This document shows positions 1 to 12,255 of a DNA stretch of 64,000 bases, piece by piece (within the stretch, counting starts at the first letter, position 1; every line of letters begins with the position of its first letter). The stretch comes from Atrina japonica (Eukaryota > Mollusca > Bivalvia > Pterioida > Pinnidae). The notes under the pieces are model-generated. The model was not told the origin of the DNA, made no database searches, and worked only from the letters and a program-made list of their open reading frames with translations. The stretch lies in assembly GCA_030159075.1 (NCBI GenBank), contig BROG01000256.1, forward strand, positions 62,001 to 126,000, written 5' to 3'. The position numbers and the translations under genes are program-made.

Positions 1-225
1 TGTTTTATGTCATACTCAACAATTTTTCAGTTATATGATGGCGACCAGATTCTAATGGTGAAGGAGAGAATTGCGGTCTTCCGCATGTAAACAAGCAAAC
101 TTCCTCAGGTGCATCGGCTTGGATTCCAGCGGGGCTAAAACGTGTGCTGACCAGCGGTGACAGACTTCGCGGTTCAAAACACGGTAATCTAACCACTAGG
201 TCATGGAGATATCACTTTTGTGGAT
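1..225 (-). mobile_element. SINE family S1, minus-strand copy, cut by window edge
   Basis: The left end carries the S1 tail (rc of TTTTCAGTTATATGATGG, next to a GTTTTATGTCATACTCAAC tract). The right end carries a decayed tRNA-like head with a box-B-like stretch around GATTCCAGCGGGGC and the words CTAACCACTAGGTCATGGAG. The same head, body and tail recur at 6040-6290, 54847-55165 and 59108-59325, which is how the family was recognised. SINEs are RNA polymerase III-transcribed, non-coding and moved by a partner LINE. No protein is encoded. Family naming here is local; likely relatives are the tRNA-derived SINE superfamilies known from molluscs. Confidence 0.75.
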
Positions 226-259
226 AAACAATCTTATAAACATAATGCCAAAGTCATAA

Positions 260-302
260 TGCTCACGACAATTTGTCAATTAGACTTCATCAGTTGAGCT
301 CC
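260..302 (-). ncRNA. Hammerhead-like ribozyme motif, copy 1 (decayed)
   Basis: Read on the minus strand: stem I arm GAGCTCAA, then the core box CTGATGA, then 13 nt, then a shortened second box, then GTC followed by GTGAGC, which can pair with GCTCA of the first arm. This follows the order stem I, CUGAUGA, stem II, GAAA, stem III, NUH, stem I of a type I hammerhead. The GAAA box is degraded here, so this copy is probably inactive. See 19392-19440 for the best copy. Confidence 0.4.
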
Positions 303-675
303 AATTTAAAATAGATTATATAATTTATTTTCCAAAGAAAAAATGGTATCATACAGGGAAAAATAATGAATCTAAATGTATAACCAGAATCCGTTTAAGA
401 GTAACCATTGAGCTTTTGATATAAAATCTATAAACAAAATGATGAATTTTATAATTAAAAAAGGTTGAATTTTAAAGTTATAAATATCTTTATACACGAA
501 AGACAAAACTGGATTTATACACTTTTAAACAAAACTTGAGAGAAAAACGTTTTGTAAAAAATATGGGAAAATCACTTATATATATTGCAGTATATGTACT
601 TTTAAAACATCGGTAAAAAAGCAAACATATGTGGGCGTGAATGAATCTTTCTTCTTTGTGCTTTTTGTATGTATT

Positions 676-805
676 TACTCCTCCATGGCACCTGATCCCA
701 GCTTTTAGTTTCCAGAAGTCCATGTTTGTCCATTTTCACCAGATTTGTATCTATATCCTGGACATCCTAAAAATTTATACTTTGGTATCTGAGATTTTTT
801 TTCAT
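676..805 (+). mobile_element. PLE-B 3' end fragment
   Basis: Near-copy of the 3' untranslated tail of the PLE-B retroelement: it starts with CTCCTCCATGGCACCTGATC and ends with TTTGGTATCTGAGATTTTTT. The same tail lies downstream of the RT frame at 19695-19920 (minus), 24085-24316 (minus) and 27900-28060 (plus). Only the 3' end is present, as expected for severe 5' truncation in target-primed reverse transcription. Confidence 0.75.
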
Positions 806-2023
806 ATGTATGCATATATCAAAAGCAAACCTTACAGATAAAATTAAAACACAAAATAAGTATTGGAATACAGTATGTTTTGAGATCAAATCACAAAGAT
901 ATGATAAATATTTGTAATGAAAGTACACAGAATAGAAATATGACCTACATGATGAGATGCCGTTTATCTTTCATCAATAAAAATCATAGGTACAAAAATG
1001 AAAAAAAGTTAAAAACAGAGAATTATACATAAGTCATGTGTGTTTCGTGTGTATGCAAAACTGCTATAGACGTATATCAATATAATGCTTCGTTATGAAG
1101 CCAATTCTCCCTTTTGGCTGGTTGGTATTTAAAGATTTCAGCATACGTGTCATCTACACACGAAATTATAATCGGAAGGATAAAGGAAAATATCTGGATA
1201 TAAATATTACTTTTCTTTTACGTTACATGTGATATATTTTTAAATAAACAGTAAGATTGGACCACACCCTTTGAATGACTCACTCCCAAGGGAATGGTTG
1301 AATTTTAACGAGATATGTGCCAAGATATCTCTTGAGAATTGATTCATAGAATAACAATTGATTGATTTACCGGAACAGAATTGGGTTCAATTCACCCTGT
1401 TTAAGATTTCTATTACATCACACTGAAACTTTCATTTATCATTTCCTCCAGTTTTTAATATTTACAGGGGAAACCTCTTTATTTATTATTATTTCTTTAA
1501 ATGAAAATTGGTTATATTTCGAAAGTTTTTTTTTTATAACTTTAAAGTTTTTTTTAATTCTACTCTCCAACTATACGAATTACTGCAAGGATGACAATTC
1601 ATGATAACATCCATTTCTCGTCGCTGTTCAATGTATCACAGCATTATTTTAAAAATATCTTTGTATATACAATTTCCGTTATTTCTTACTATACTTATCA
1701 GTGTAGAGATATGAGATACCACCACGATGTGATTTTTTATATCATTTCCTTTTTGATTCTATTGACGTCTCGTGATTTGATTGGTCAATATTTGAGGTAC
1801 TGCCGTGGGGAATTTACTCTTTTATATGCTAATACTGTTACCCCAATTCTCCCTTTCTAGTCACGTGATCCTCCGAACTGATTGCACTATGAAATGTATT
1901 TCTTAGAGTCATTTAAAACAAGGACGAATCCCTCAAGCAGTCATCCGACCTTAAACATATGCTGCAAACATTTAAAACAGAATAAATGTTTTGCACAAAA
2001 TGAGTGGCATGCTGACCCAATAG

Positions 2024-2024
<1 letters not shown>
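806..2024. other. AT-rich DNA, nothing recognised
   Basis: Two short open stretches around 1362-1860 encode stop-poor, Phe/Ile/Tyr-rich peptides typical of AT-rich noncoding DNA. No splice-framed exon, tRNA or known repeat was recognised. Confidence 0.5.

Positions 2025-2062
<38 letters not shown>
2025..2062. repeat. (AT)n microsatellite
   Basis: Uninterrupted alternating TA of about 36 bases. Confidence 0.97.
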
Positions 2063-2877
2063 GTAGGTTCATTTGTCTCTTACTAAAAATGTTGTAGAAT
2101 AGAATGGAAGCTTCATCCGGATTTCGTCCCAGAACTGCATGATATATCTTATATTTTGCTCTAGTACTTTTTTTAAGAATAGGCTCCTTTGTTTTATATT
2201 GGACAATAATATTAAATTTTGCTGTTTACATCCGCGAAACGAATTATACTACATGTGAAAATTAATTTTTAAGTCCAATTAACCAAATAGAAATTAAAGT
2301 AATTTTTATAAATATATTTAACACTCAAAACAGTCATTCTCGTGAATGGCATATCACAATGTATGAAGACATATAACTGAGTGGGAGGAGGGACCAGTGA
2401 ATGGCGTACAACAGTATTGCTTTAGTTTTAGACATGGAGAAAAATATAGTTTCAGGCAGCTTTGTTCTTAGATGTTAAATACACAATTGTTAAATGAATG
2501 ATTTAAAATGAATCCTATAAACTAATCATTTGACAATAAAACTGTCATAGGCATTGAATTAACGGTCAGAGAAATTCCCGGTAGAAATGGGACATCAGGG
2601 TATCTCTCCTGTTGGAAGTTGGAACAGCTACGCCAGTGTAGCTCCTGACGAATAATTGTTTAGATTTCCATTTATATACATAATATGTCCGTTTACGAAA
2701 CATGTGTCATCCCTCCTCAAAGAACAATAAAAATGAAAACATGAACAAGACACATTTAACGTCTTACTGTTCATGTCATTACAAAAGAAAACGTATTTCC
2801 TTACTGGTGGGCCTGTCCACAGCGAAGTTATATTTCTTGAAAATAAACATTGTCGTGAATGTCTCACGAGAGAGGGA

Positions 2878-3005
2878 GTCACCAGCGCTAGGAGAAATGC
2901 CACCAAATTTGACCTGTGCTATAATCTTACGCCAATTCAGTGAGAGCTTTGTTTTTGGTGTGCAAGGCTTGCCGTGTCAAGGGGCATCGATTTCGTCTTA
3001 TCTAT
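2878..3005 (-). mobile_element. Degenerate SINE S2 body
   Basis: The order of words (caccagcgctaggagaaatg, ccaaatttgacctgtgct, cgccaattcagtgagagctt, gccgtgtcaaggggcatcga) follows the minus-strand body of the S2 copy at 21480-21760 with many substitutions. The tRNA head is not visible. The 108-codon open frame across this stretch is incidental to the SINE. Confidence 0.45.
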
Positions 3006-3135
3006 TCCTTTTGATGAGAACTGGTTAAAGCTATGTGGCAATCGGAATGTGACATTCCTCTTGAAGAAATGTCTTCCACTTTCCTACTGAGAGCTATTAT
3101 TAAGGTCATATGAGTTCAGGTCGGAAGACCATATT

Positions 3136-3300
3136 ATTTTATTTAATATTATTATCATTATTATTTTTATTATTATCATCATCGTCGTCGTCTTGTTCGT
3201 CGTCATCGTCATCATCATCGTCGTCATCTTAATCATCATCATCATCATCAACATTATCATCATCTCCACCACCAGCATGATCATCATTATCAACATCATT
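3136..3300. repeat. Trinucleotide-rich low-complexity tract (ATT, ATC, GTC)
   Basis: Runs of ATT, then ATC and GTC triplets, broken by substitutions. Both strands give spurious frames rich in Met/Ile or Asp/Asn/Thr. Confidence 0.9.
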
Positions 3301-5085
3301 AGAGCTTTTATACATAATTCTTTTTTTCTTCATTGTTTTCACTATTATTTTATAACACAAACAGATAGTAAAATAATTTTTGTATACATTTCTAAAATTA
3401 GAAAAAAGGACAAATGTCATTCTTACAATTCAGTAATACAATTTTGAAAAGAAAAACAAATTGCTCGCATGAATGACATTTAAAGTTTAACATTGAAATG
3501 TTTGATATTAACAAGAATTCAATCTTACAAAATTAGACTGATTCATTTCAGTAAATACATTCATATAACAAGACATTCAATAGAAATGCTGTATGCATCG
3601 GGTTTAATACTTCGTTTTATTCAATACACGAGTTACAGTGTTAGTACAAACGTATAGCTATCAATCTAGATTTGCTTCAACAACAGTTATCGAGAAGACC
3701 TTGTCATTGATCATCTATACCCTGTACATAGCATTGACTGAAAAACACTCATAGTTAAACAGTTAAGGCTAAGATTAAAGTCATCCTAGCTCGTCAAAAA
3801 CTGTAAAGCCAGTAGACGATTGAATACAGGACTGCGCTTGAGTCTGACAAGACAAAGAAAGTGATTTATTTTTCGATGTTTGTTCATTGTAAATTAGTTA
3901 GATGATGATGGTTGGTCATGTTGATACATTAACTTTGATCTTTAAATGCGGCTTATTCATGTATTGTTGAAGCAAGATATATGAGATATTTTAGTTATAC
4001 ATGTAGCTGAGAGGTTGGAGAAGTACGTTCAGGAATTTATTCATCTATATCTATCAATTGCATCTGATAATAATGAAAATAATAATATATAGAGATGATG
4101 ATGATGATTTTGATAACTGTTATTATTATTATTTTTATTGATTTAACTGTTTATCAACTTCATCATTGTCAACATCATCAAACGAACATAAAATATTTAC
4201 AATAAAAATTCAAACAGAAGTGTGAATATAGGAATAGCCCACCATACAAGTAGGAGGTAGCGTAGCAGTAGTAACAGTATTACTGTAATATCATATGGTA
4301 TCTGAGTTGCGCAATTGTCATGAATTACTCTCTCGGGCTGATTCTCGGGTTTGGCAGGGAGGTATGCTATTTGTTTAGCTGTTGTTAGCTCACTTATTAC
4401 GAAGTGACATAACACGTTACGTCACCTGCTTATTTATGAATCAAATTCAAGAAGGCGGATTGCTTAACAACTACAATTCTAAATTTATCAGTTTTTTAAA
4501 TATTGTAAATACTACACACTTTCTCTCATCGGAACATGAAATATAACTTCTAATCTACATTGTACTTTAATCTGATGCAAGATATAGCCGTGTTAAACTG
4601 TAGATTCAGGTTGAAAATATGTTTAGGGACCTACATTCAATCAATTCCGCTCAAACAAAAGAGTCCACAGGAAAATGCAACGTTTTATTATGATGATAGA
4701 TCTTATCTTTGCAAAATAAGAGAATCAATTAGTATATCGATCGTGTTTTGTGACTTATCGCACAGAAAATAACACGATTAGGCATTCCTATGACATCCAT
4801 ACATAATTCATACGCGCAAGGATTTTTGTTTACACGTGGAATCTCTAATGTTGACCGACATAGATATACACGATGGCACGTGAATTCACAGAGCTTGCTA
4901 CACTCACTTCAGTAGGTCTTGCAGGCTTTACATAATCAAAGCTGTATCATTCGTCACTTGGTCGCGATACTTTCAGAACTTTGATTTTAGTTATGGGGAT
5001 TCCTTGGACAGGAAGCGTCATATTATGCCAGAATCAGTTCCAGTTGATAATCGTTGTGGAACATTGATACATGATCCCACCTCTG
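3301..5085. other. AT-rich DNA, nothing recognised
   Basis: No gene or clear transposon. Short ATG and ATT triplet runs lie at about 4075-4145. A TTACGTCA word, matching the cAMP-response-element consensus in one half, lies near 4416 but has no supporting context. Confidence 0.45.
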
Positions 5086-5185
5086 GATTACCAGACGTCC
5101 GCGTTTTCCAATTTTCACCAGATTTGTATATTGTGTCCTGGGCATCCAGAAGATTTATACTTTGGTATCTGTAATCTTTCTATTA
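5086..5185 (+). mobile_element. PLE-B 3' end fragment
   Basis: Matches the terminal part of the PLE-B tail (CATTTT-type words, then CACCAGATTTGTAT, GTCCTGGGCATCC and TTATACTTTGGTATCTG). It is only about 100 bp long and diverged. Confidence 0.65.
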
Positions 5186-6039
5186 ATTTACAATATATAG
5201 GTATAAGCATTTAATGTGCATGCATTTATAAACGTATTCTTAAATTAGGAAATTCCATTTTAGCATCCGCCGGACGGATTGATTTCAAGATAATAAAACA
5301 GAAAAGTCACAAACGTCTTTGAAAAATATGGAATATAGACCTTCAATAAACAGCTAAAAATGAACATTTATTATTATCAATGTGGAACTATTTTTTTCCA
5401 TAGCATATTTGCAAGTATGTACGAAAAGGTATGGCTGTTATCAGAATAATTCTGTTTTTCTCTCTTATCAATTACTTCTCAGGAAAATATTTAAATCTGC
5501 ATTAAATTGTGTTCTCCTTAAATGTTTTCGATCGTTTTGTGTTTTATTCTGTCGCTTTGTGTTTTTTCTGTCAATTTATGTTCTTTTTTATAGAAAGATT
5601 GTCTTTTTAGGGTGTACGTTTAAAAACAATGGAATGGCCGTAGTTCATTTCTATTGTACTTGATTGTTAAAATTGTCTAAATAATCAGAAATGGTTGATC
5701 ATTTGACGAAAAAGTAACCACATCAAAGGAAAATCATTTTAATTTTAGTCTAGACGTATATGGGGGTCTCACTTACGCACATCGTTTAAGTGTAGCAGTT
5801 CATTCCATACATTTAGCTGATTCCATTATATTTTAAAGCTACGGGCAAACTGTCAACCTTATTTTTGTCTATTCGATCCTCTGACATTATCAAAATATAA
5901 ATACAACACACATAGTATGCACGTGGCTTAGCAAATTCCCAATAGTAAATTTGCTAATACTGCATTAATGATAATACAGGTCTCTAGGTTATGTGAGATG
6001 TCTCAAATATGTTGGTATTGTAACAATACATCCACTCTC

Positions 6040-6290
6040 GATTTTATGTTTTACGCCACACACAGCAATTTTTCAGTTATGTAGTGACGGCCAGTTTTTA
6101 ATGATTGAGGAGACAGGTCACAATATACAAGGGAAGATAACAACTGCCTTCTGGAAGTATACTGCCAAACTGTCTCACAAAATTCAGCCTTGGTTCCAGC
6201 GGGGCTCGAAACCTGTGCTGACCAGTATACTTTATGGTTCAAGACGCCGCGATGCTATTACCGCACGGCGGTCATGGAGGCCCCTCGAAA
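6040..6290 (-). mobile_element. SINE S1, nearly full-length minus-strand copy
   Basis: The left edge has the tail (GTTTTACGCCACACACAGCA, then TTTTTCAGTTATG). The middle has CTTCTGGAAGTATACTGCC. The right part is a tRNA-like head ending GGCGGTCATGGAGGCCCC, whose reverse complement starts GGGGCCTCCATGACCGCC and contains box-B-like GTTTCGAGCCCCGC. The overlapping 106-codon plus-strand frame is a shadow of this SINE. Confidence 0.8.
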
Positions 6291-7255
6291 ACAACATGCT
6301 TACTGCATTATAGGCTTATGTAATAGATAAACTCGAGATATTCAGAATAAACTCCGTTTTTTTAACTGCAATTACATAACCACTACCAACAAAGACTTTG
6401 TTGACAAAATTGAATATAAATAACAAACAAAACTCACAAATGTATCTTGCAAAGTTACTCTAAGCTGAAGAGTTTTCGTCTAGTCTTTGCTTGCATAGTA
6501 AGCCTAATAAGATAAAATCTTATATAAATTCGAGGCTTTTAAAAGCCGAAGGCTGTGATTGTAGGCGTTTATGATCTACAAGTTGATAGAATGAATATAC
6601 ATCATACCTATTGTGAGAATCAAATGAAAACACCATTTTTCTTTGTAAATATTGACTATGAAATTTCATATTGTTATGTTCAAATTGTTCTCTTTTCAGT
6701 ACAAATTAAGTAAAATTATTGGGATATTTGGTATTGAGAGATGTTTGTTAATACTAAACGTTAGATAAAATACATTGGAATAGTTTACTTTTAATTCAAT
6801 TATAGACTCGCTTTTGCACAATACCTCGTGTTAAATATATACACTTTCAATGTTCCTCCAAATAAAATCGACTCCAAATTGTCGCGTGCTCTATTTGTCA
6901 ATCGCTGCTACAAAACTTACAAGTATGTGGCGAAAGTAAGGATTTAGTACATTCCAAAACTATAGATATCATTCCATTAAGTTTTGAATAAATCTCAATT
7001 GTTTGACTTTCTAAACTATTTATCATCTCTGGACTAGCGACCCATCCTCTTTGTAAATCTTGAGTTTTTCACATCAATATATTATTGTTAAATCTCTGTT
7101 TCAATGAAAACCTTCGAAATAAGAAAAACATAACTTGTATACTTAAAAACCTTTATTCAAATTCTTGTCGGCCCAAAGTCGCTGATAAGTGGCAAAATGT
7201 CTCACCTCTTTATATCAAAATTAGAAAAGCGTTCAAACTCGCCGATTTTGTTAAG

Positions 7256-7370
<115 letters not shown>

Positions 7371-7549
7371 AATTGTTATATACTGTCCTTCTGTGAAGTA
7401 CATGTATTTTTCCTGACACACGATAATTAAGAATATTAGACACATTTAAATTTAAGTTTTTCGTGATTCATTACCTTTAAGCTGATATATTTCAAAGGTA
7501 AAAAAACAACATGAAATTCCACAGAAAACATGCGAATTTTCATCCCTTA

Positions 7550-7594
7550 TTATATATATACATATATATATATATTTATATATATATATATATC
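7550..7594. repeat. Imperfect (AT)n microsatellite
   Basis: TA runs interrupted by CA and TT. Confidence 0.93.
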
Positions 7595-7840
7595 GATCAT
7601 CGATATTGTATAGCGAGGTAACTGTAAACATAATGCTTCCAGCTAAGCAACACTGATGTAGGTTAGAGAAATAGGAACAAAGAATCCAAGCGTTTCTGGA
7701 CTAGACTGCACAAGTGCCGATTTCTGAGATACCTGTCTAACATTTTCTCTTGTTTATCTTGTAATTACGTTGCACATCAATTGACGTATCTTTGCTAACC
7801 GAAGAGATAAAACTTAGTTGAACTGTACATGCACTCCTTA

Positions 7841-8045
7841 GGGTCCTTTCACACAGGAAGTACCTATAGAATGTCTGTTCGTTGAAATTTTACGTCACGT
7901 CTTGAAAAAGGAAATGACGAAATCATGTGTTCTTGATAAGAAGTATAATCTCTTGATATATACCTTCTTCCGCCCTGCAGTGTTTTCATATTCTTAATCA
8001 TGGGAATGTAACTTCCGGGAAGTACATTATGTGTAAAAGGATTCC
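7841..8045. mobile_element. MITE with terminal inverted repeats, candidate 5-bp TSD
   Basis: The left end GGGTCCTTTCACACAGGAAG and the right end, read on the other strand (GGAATCCTTTTACACATAAT), form imperfect inverted repeats; an AAGTAC word follows inside both arms. The unit is 205 bp, has no coding capacity, and is flanked by CCTTA on both sides (7836-7840 and 8046-8050). Ends of the form GGGTCCTTTCACAC are reminiscent of hAT-type non-autonomous elements, though hAT usually makes 8-bp duplications. The superfamily is therefore not settled. Confidence 0.55.
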
Positions 8046-8050
8046 CCTTA

Positions 8051-9046
8051 AGCTTTCCTTTATATATTCTATTATTTTAATGATATTGTGAAATTACATT
8101 AAACTAAAGTCAATATCTACATTGTTTATAGCTTTTGTGAAAATATTTGCAACATTATTTTTATTTATTATTTTGAAAAAAAAATTAATTAAATCCATAT
8201 CTTGGCCATCTTTAAATAATTAAATGATCAAATGATTGTGATATTACTTCTCTTGCTATCGGGGATAAGCAAATGAATCTTTAGGGAGGACACAATATGA
8301 AGCTCAGTCTTCCGTTACTGATTTTAAGGTGCGTTACATATATTTATCTTTTCTGAAAATCGAAGGAGCACAAAAAGCGAATCTAATACTTGGACAGATT
8401 TGTTCCATATGCATATCAGTCATTAAACAAAAAGAAAGATTATACGCACAAGAAAATAATTCTATTAAAACTGATAAATTAAACGTTTTATTGCACTCAA
8501 ATGCAATGATGTTTTTCTCGGTCATCAGATAGTATGTACCAATATTGAATAGAACGTCTCTGTCATATTATTTCATTCATTCATTTTATCGTGAAATTTA
8601 GAGTGCATCAACTGATTACGTAAATTCCAGGTGCGCAATCACCCTTGCGTAATCTCTGTCAAACATATGTCTGACTGGCCTAAGCAACACATGTTTTCTC
8701 GAACCGAAAATACGGTTAGGTCAAAGTTGATGGTTCGAAATAACAGTGGGCCTCTTGTAGATAAATGTGAACTACGCTTATTTAGGACTGTATTAAAGGT
8801 TAAAATTATTATACGTTTGACAATGCTTTCAAACACGGTAGCTTTCAAAATGGCAGCTGAATGAAGCTTTGTATTAAAGTGAATTAAAATGAAATTGATC
8901 ACGACATATGTTGAAATATTCTGTTAGATAATAACGATTTAACAGGTATTTAATGTTTTACTCAATATACGATGCTAACATTTTATTTTCCATTTAGATG
9001 GTCGGTAATTGTCATTGATAAGGGCAAATAACACTTCCCACGCAAT
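8051..9046. other. AT-rich DNA, nothing recognised
   Basis: Several 60-90 codon open stretches on both strands overlap each other and resemble no known family. Confidence 0.45.
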
Positions 9047-9299
<253 letters not shown>

Positions 9300-9300
9300 G

Positions 9301-9545
9301 CTCAGAGGGCGCTTGCAGTTGTTTGGTGGTAGGGTATTTGTCAGGCAAAACGAAATCCCGGGATTTGATTATCGGTACCGGGTCATATCAAATACTTTTA
9401 AAATGGGATTGACTGTAGGCGCTCTGCATATTATGTGAAAGCCACAGGTCTTTTGAGATTAGACTTAAACCAAAGTCCCGTGTTATTGAAAGCGTGACAC
9501 ACAAAAGAACCCTCTCTACATTGGTGTCAGTGCTAAAGTAGGTGA
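9301..9545 (+). mobile_element. SINE S3, plus-strand copy
   Basis: Has a degenerate tRNA-like start with GGTGGTAGGGTATTTG (box-A-like) and GGGATTTGATTATC (box-B-like). Body words GGTACCGGGTCATA, CCACAGGTCTTTTGAGATTA and CCCGTGTTATTGAAAGCGTG are shared with the opposite-strand copy at 52530-52785, which defines the family. It has no coding capacity. Confidence 0.6.
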
Positions 9546-9605
9546 CATACATATATATGTATATATTGGTTTTTGGAATAAAATTTTGATTGAGAGATGC
9601 CTTGC

Positions 9606-9746
9606 ATGATTGAAAATGATCGTTTACGTGCTGTTGGGATGCTGGAACCTGGGATGTCTCAAAGCAATGTGGCAGGGCAGTTTGGAGTTCATATTAATAC
9701 TGTAAATGCTTTATGGAGACGATATCAGCAAATTGGCACCGTTTAG
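9606..9746 (+). pseudogene. Tc1/mariner-like transposase, N-terminal DNA-binding fragment
   Basis: A 46-codon open stretch encodes a peptide with GMLEPGMSQSNVAGQFGVHI at about residues 11-30, followed by TVNALWRRYQQIGT. This is the pattern of the N-terminal paired-like helix-turn-helix of Tc1-type transposases: a G-M-x-x-G-M-S-Q-x-x-V-A helix, then a recognition helix ending in L-W-x-R-Y-x-x-x-G. The frame stops at TAG 9744-9746, just before what would be the DRP linker (D-R-P is still readable after the stop). No DDE/D catalytic domain follows; an AT microsatellite begins 220 bp later. It is a dead 5' remnant. Confidence 0.7.
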
Positions 9747-9967
9747 GACCGTCCTTATATAGTGGCTATAGAATGACTCAGAAAGCTTTTAAGACATTTT
9801 CCGGATATAAGATAATACACCTCTTTGGGCAAATAAATATATCCTTGCACATTCCACTTTGAATGATATCGGAGTCTACAACTGCAATCTCACACAAGGA
9901 ACCGAGTAACCGAGTACTCGATCGGAAAAAAAATTCGGTTAACTGATTAATAGAAATTGACCGATTT

Positions 9968-9970
<3 letters not shown>

Positions 9971-10031
<61 letters not shown>
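9971..10031. repeat. (AT)n microsatellite
   Basis: About 60 bases of perfect TA. Confidence 0.97.
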
Positions 10032-10034
<3 letters not shown>

Positions 10035-11464
10035 TTTAAGTAACGATGCTTCGAACATTTTTGAAAATATATTTCAATGTTAGATTATTCTGAATTCCGT
10101 TATTGCACATCTGGTTACTTTGACCTGACTTTTGACAACGTAATATATTTCCTTGATTCAGACAGCAAAATGTTGCATGCAAAACAAGGAATGGATACAA
10201 AATAATATATTTAAAGAAATTGGACAAAAATAAATCCAAGTTTATCTTATTGACTTGGCCCAGTGCTAATATTTGTTTCACGATGTTCAATTTCATTCAT
10301 TTCTAATATTAAGACAAGTGCATGAAACATAATAACAATTTAAATACATTTGAAACGTCAAAACCACGAGATTTAAAACATATTACGTGCTACATTCTGC
10401 CCCTAATCCGGAAGTGCAGGAAAATTATGTGTTGACGAACGTTCACAGTCCATCTCCTGTGCTTGACATGGATACTGAAATGTGTTGCACCTTCTGAGGT
10501 CATCTTCCCAGAGATAGCTTCTTCTATGGATACATCTAGCATTTATTGACAGGAAACAAGACAAGTGATGATAAAATCAAAAACCACGCAACGGAAATAA
10601 CACATCTTGAAACTCCGCATCGATTGTTTAATGATATTCCCGAGTTGTACAAGATTAGTAAGCTGTGCAAGTATTGTTATGACGAAATACCAAAGTGAAA
10701 GAAAAATTACATCAGGTTTTATTTTATGTTAAAGTGCAGTCATTTATCCGTCGGTCCAAAGGAACTTGCTCCAGTTTTTTACCAACATCTAAATATCTAC
10801 TTCACAATAATCATGCCGAACTACAAAGGAATGATTTGAAATTCACCAAATTTGCATGCATTTTGGACAAAGCTCGCCAGGTCATTAAATTTTTAAAAGA
10901 TCGTCGCGACATTTTGAGTTCTTGCCAAAGTACTCGTGTAGCCTATTCAATTGTTACGATACGGAATGACTATAAAATTGAAAAGCTGTTTGGAGTATGC
11001 AAATTTTCATGAAAGATTAGATCAATTTTAGAAGTGTACAAGTATTTGAATGTGATAGCAAGGAGTATAATAAAAGAAATGGAATGCCGGCCAGTTTTGT
11101 GTAACACCCAGTTGGCACGTATCGGAGATGAGCTAAAATCATGTCAAAATCTAGTAAAACCACTAATATAAAAGCACAGATACCAGAGCATAAAACTGAA
11201 CAGGAGAATACACCTAATTTAACTCAAGTGCATTAACAATTATCAAGCTTTATATCAATCACATTTTAAATAGTACTTCCTCGAGCTGCAATACTTAACC
11301 TTTGAAATTAATGGTCGAGAATACTTGACCACTGGGCCAAATGGTCACTTTAGATTAACCTAATTTTCAATAAAGTTTGAAAATACCTATTTTCATAAGT
11401 ACCTGTTACGCAATCACGTGAGTGGCATTTAAAATCGGAAATGACCAATATAATTGTGAGAGCA
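10032..11464. other. AT-rich DNA, nothing recognised
   Basis: Contains one 105-codon plus-strand open frame (10695-11012). Its peptide is Lys/Leu-rich with four or five scattered Cys and no family pattern I recognise. Without splice signals or similarity it was not called as a gene. Confidence 0.4.
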
Positions 11465-11665
11465 TTTGAGTCTTTGGAATTCGGCCAAATACCGGGGTCC
11501 AATGTCATGGGATTCATGAAACGTAAAATACTCTTCAGTTGGTGTCAGTCCATATCACAGGTCAAAATTTGTAGCACTTCGCCTGAAACTGGGGACATCT
11601 AAGTATAAGTGCAAAAATGTTTACGTGATGTTAAACAACAATAATATAAAAAAACGAGCCCTAGG
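11465..11665 (+). mobile_element. SINE 3' portion (S2-like tail)
   Basis: Body words (GGTCAAAATTTGTAGCACTTC, GAAACTGGGGACATCTAAG) are followed by GTGATGTTAAACAACAATAA. That tail is nearly identical to the tail of the complete S2 copy at 12205-12240 (GGACGTTAAACAACAATAA). The tRNA head is absent or too decayed to see. Confidence 0.55.
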
Positions 11666-11936
11666 GTAGGAAATGTGTGATTCATCATTCTCTATATTCG
11701 GAGATGTCTCTGTACATGGGAAATAACTAACGGATCCTATAACGTCGAAAATATCATAATATATTCAGTATTTAGATAAAAATTTGTTTACCAAATGTAA
11801 TCTCGGGATGAAACAAAGAGAAAACTATCATTATTATATTATTTTGTACATTAGAATTTTATTTAGTTTGATACTCTAAGACCTGTGATAAAATGGAGCT
11901 AAAACTAAGACACACCTGCAGTTTCTTTCCGTCTCG

Positions 11937-12255
11937 GTGTCCGGGTAGCGCAGTGGTTAGCGCACTCGCTTTTCACCAATGCGACCCGGGTTCGATCCTC
12001 GGATTGGACAGGGAAGTATGTGAAATGGTTACCAACCCGGATACGCTCCTGTCCTTCGGACTGAGACAGTAAAAACCGAGGTCCCGTGTCACAGTGAGTG
12101 TCTGCACGTTAAAGAACCCTCACTGCTCAATGGCCATAGGTGTCGAGAATAGGCCAAAATTTGAAGCCCTTCACCGGCATTGGTGACGTCTCCATATGAG
12201 TGAAAGATTCTTGAGTGGGACGTTAAACAACAATAAACAAAAAACAAACAAACAT
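11937..12255 (+). mobile_element. SINE S2, complete plus-strand copy
   Basis: The 5' head folds as a tRNA: acceptor TGTCCGG pairs with TTGGACA about 70 nt later. Box A is TAGCGCAGTGGTTAGCGC, and box B is GGGTTCGATCC inside a T arm CCGGG/CTCGG. The body includes GTCCTTCGGACTGAGACAGT, ACCGAGGTCCCGTGTCACAG and ACGTTAAAGAACCCTCACTG. The tail is GACGTTAAACAACAATAAAC followed by an A-rich run. Both internal Pol III promoter boxes look intact, so this is a young copy. It is not a functional tRNA gene, because the anticodon arm is irregular and the sequence continues into the SINE body. Confidence 0.85.

Noticed and set aside
1362..1860. Two overlapping open frames of 80-90 codons
   Set aside because: Hydrophobic AT-rich noise; no start context, splice signal or known domain.
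2702..3028. 108-codon plus-strand ORF
   Set aside because: Its second half is a decayed SINE S2 body on the other strand.
10695..11012. 105-codon plus-strand ORF
   Set aside because: No recognised motif, no splice context, and composition like the surrounding noncoding DNA.
11937..12015. tRNA-like cloverleaf
   Set aside because: It has A and B boxes but an irregular anticodon arm and continues into a SINE body and tail, so it is a SINE head and not a tRNA gene.
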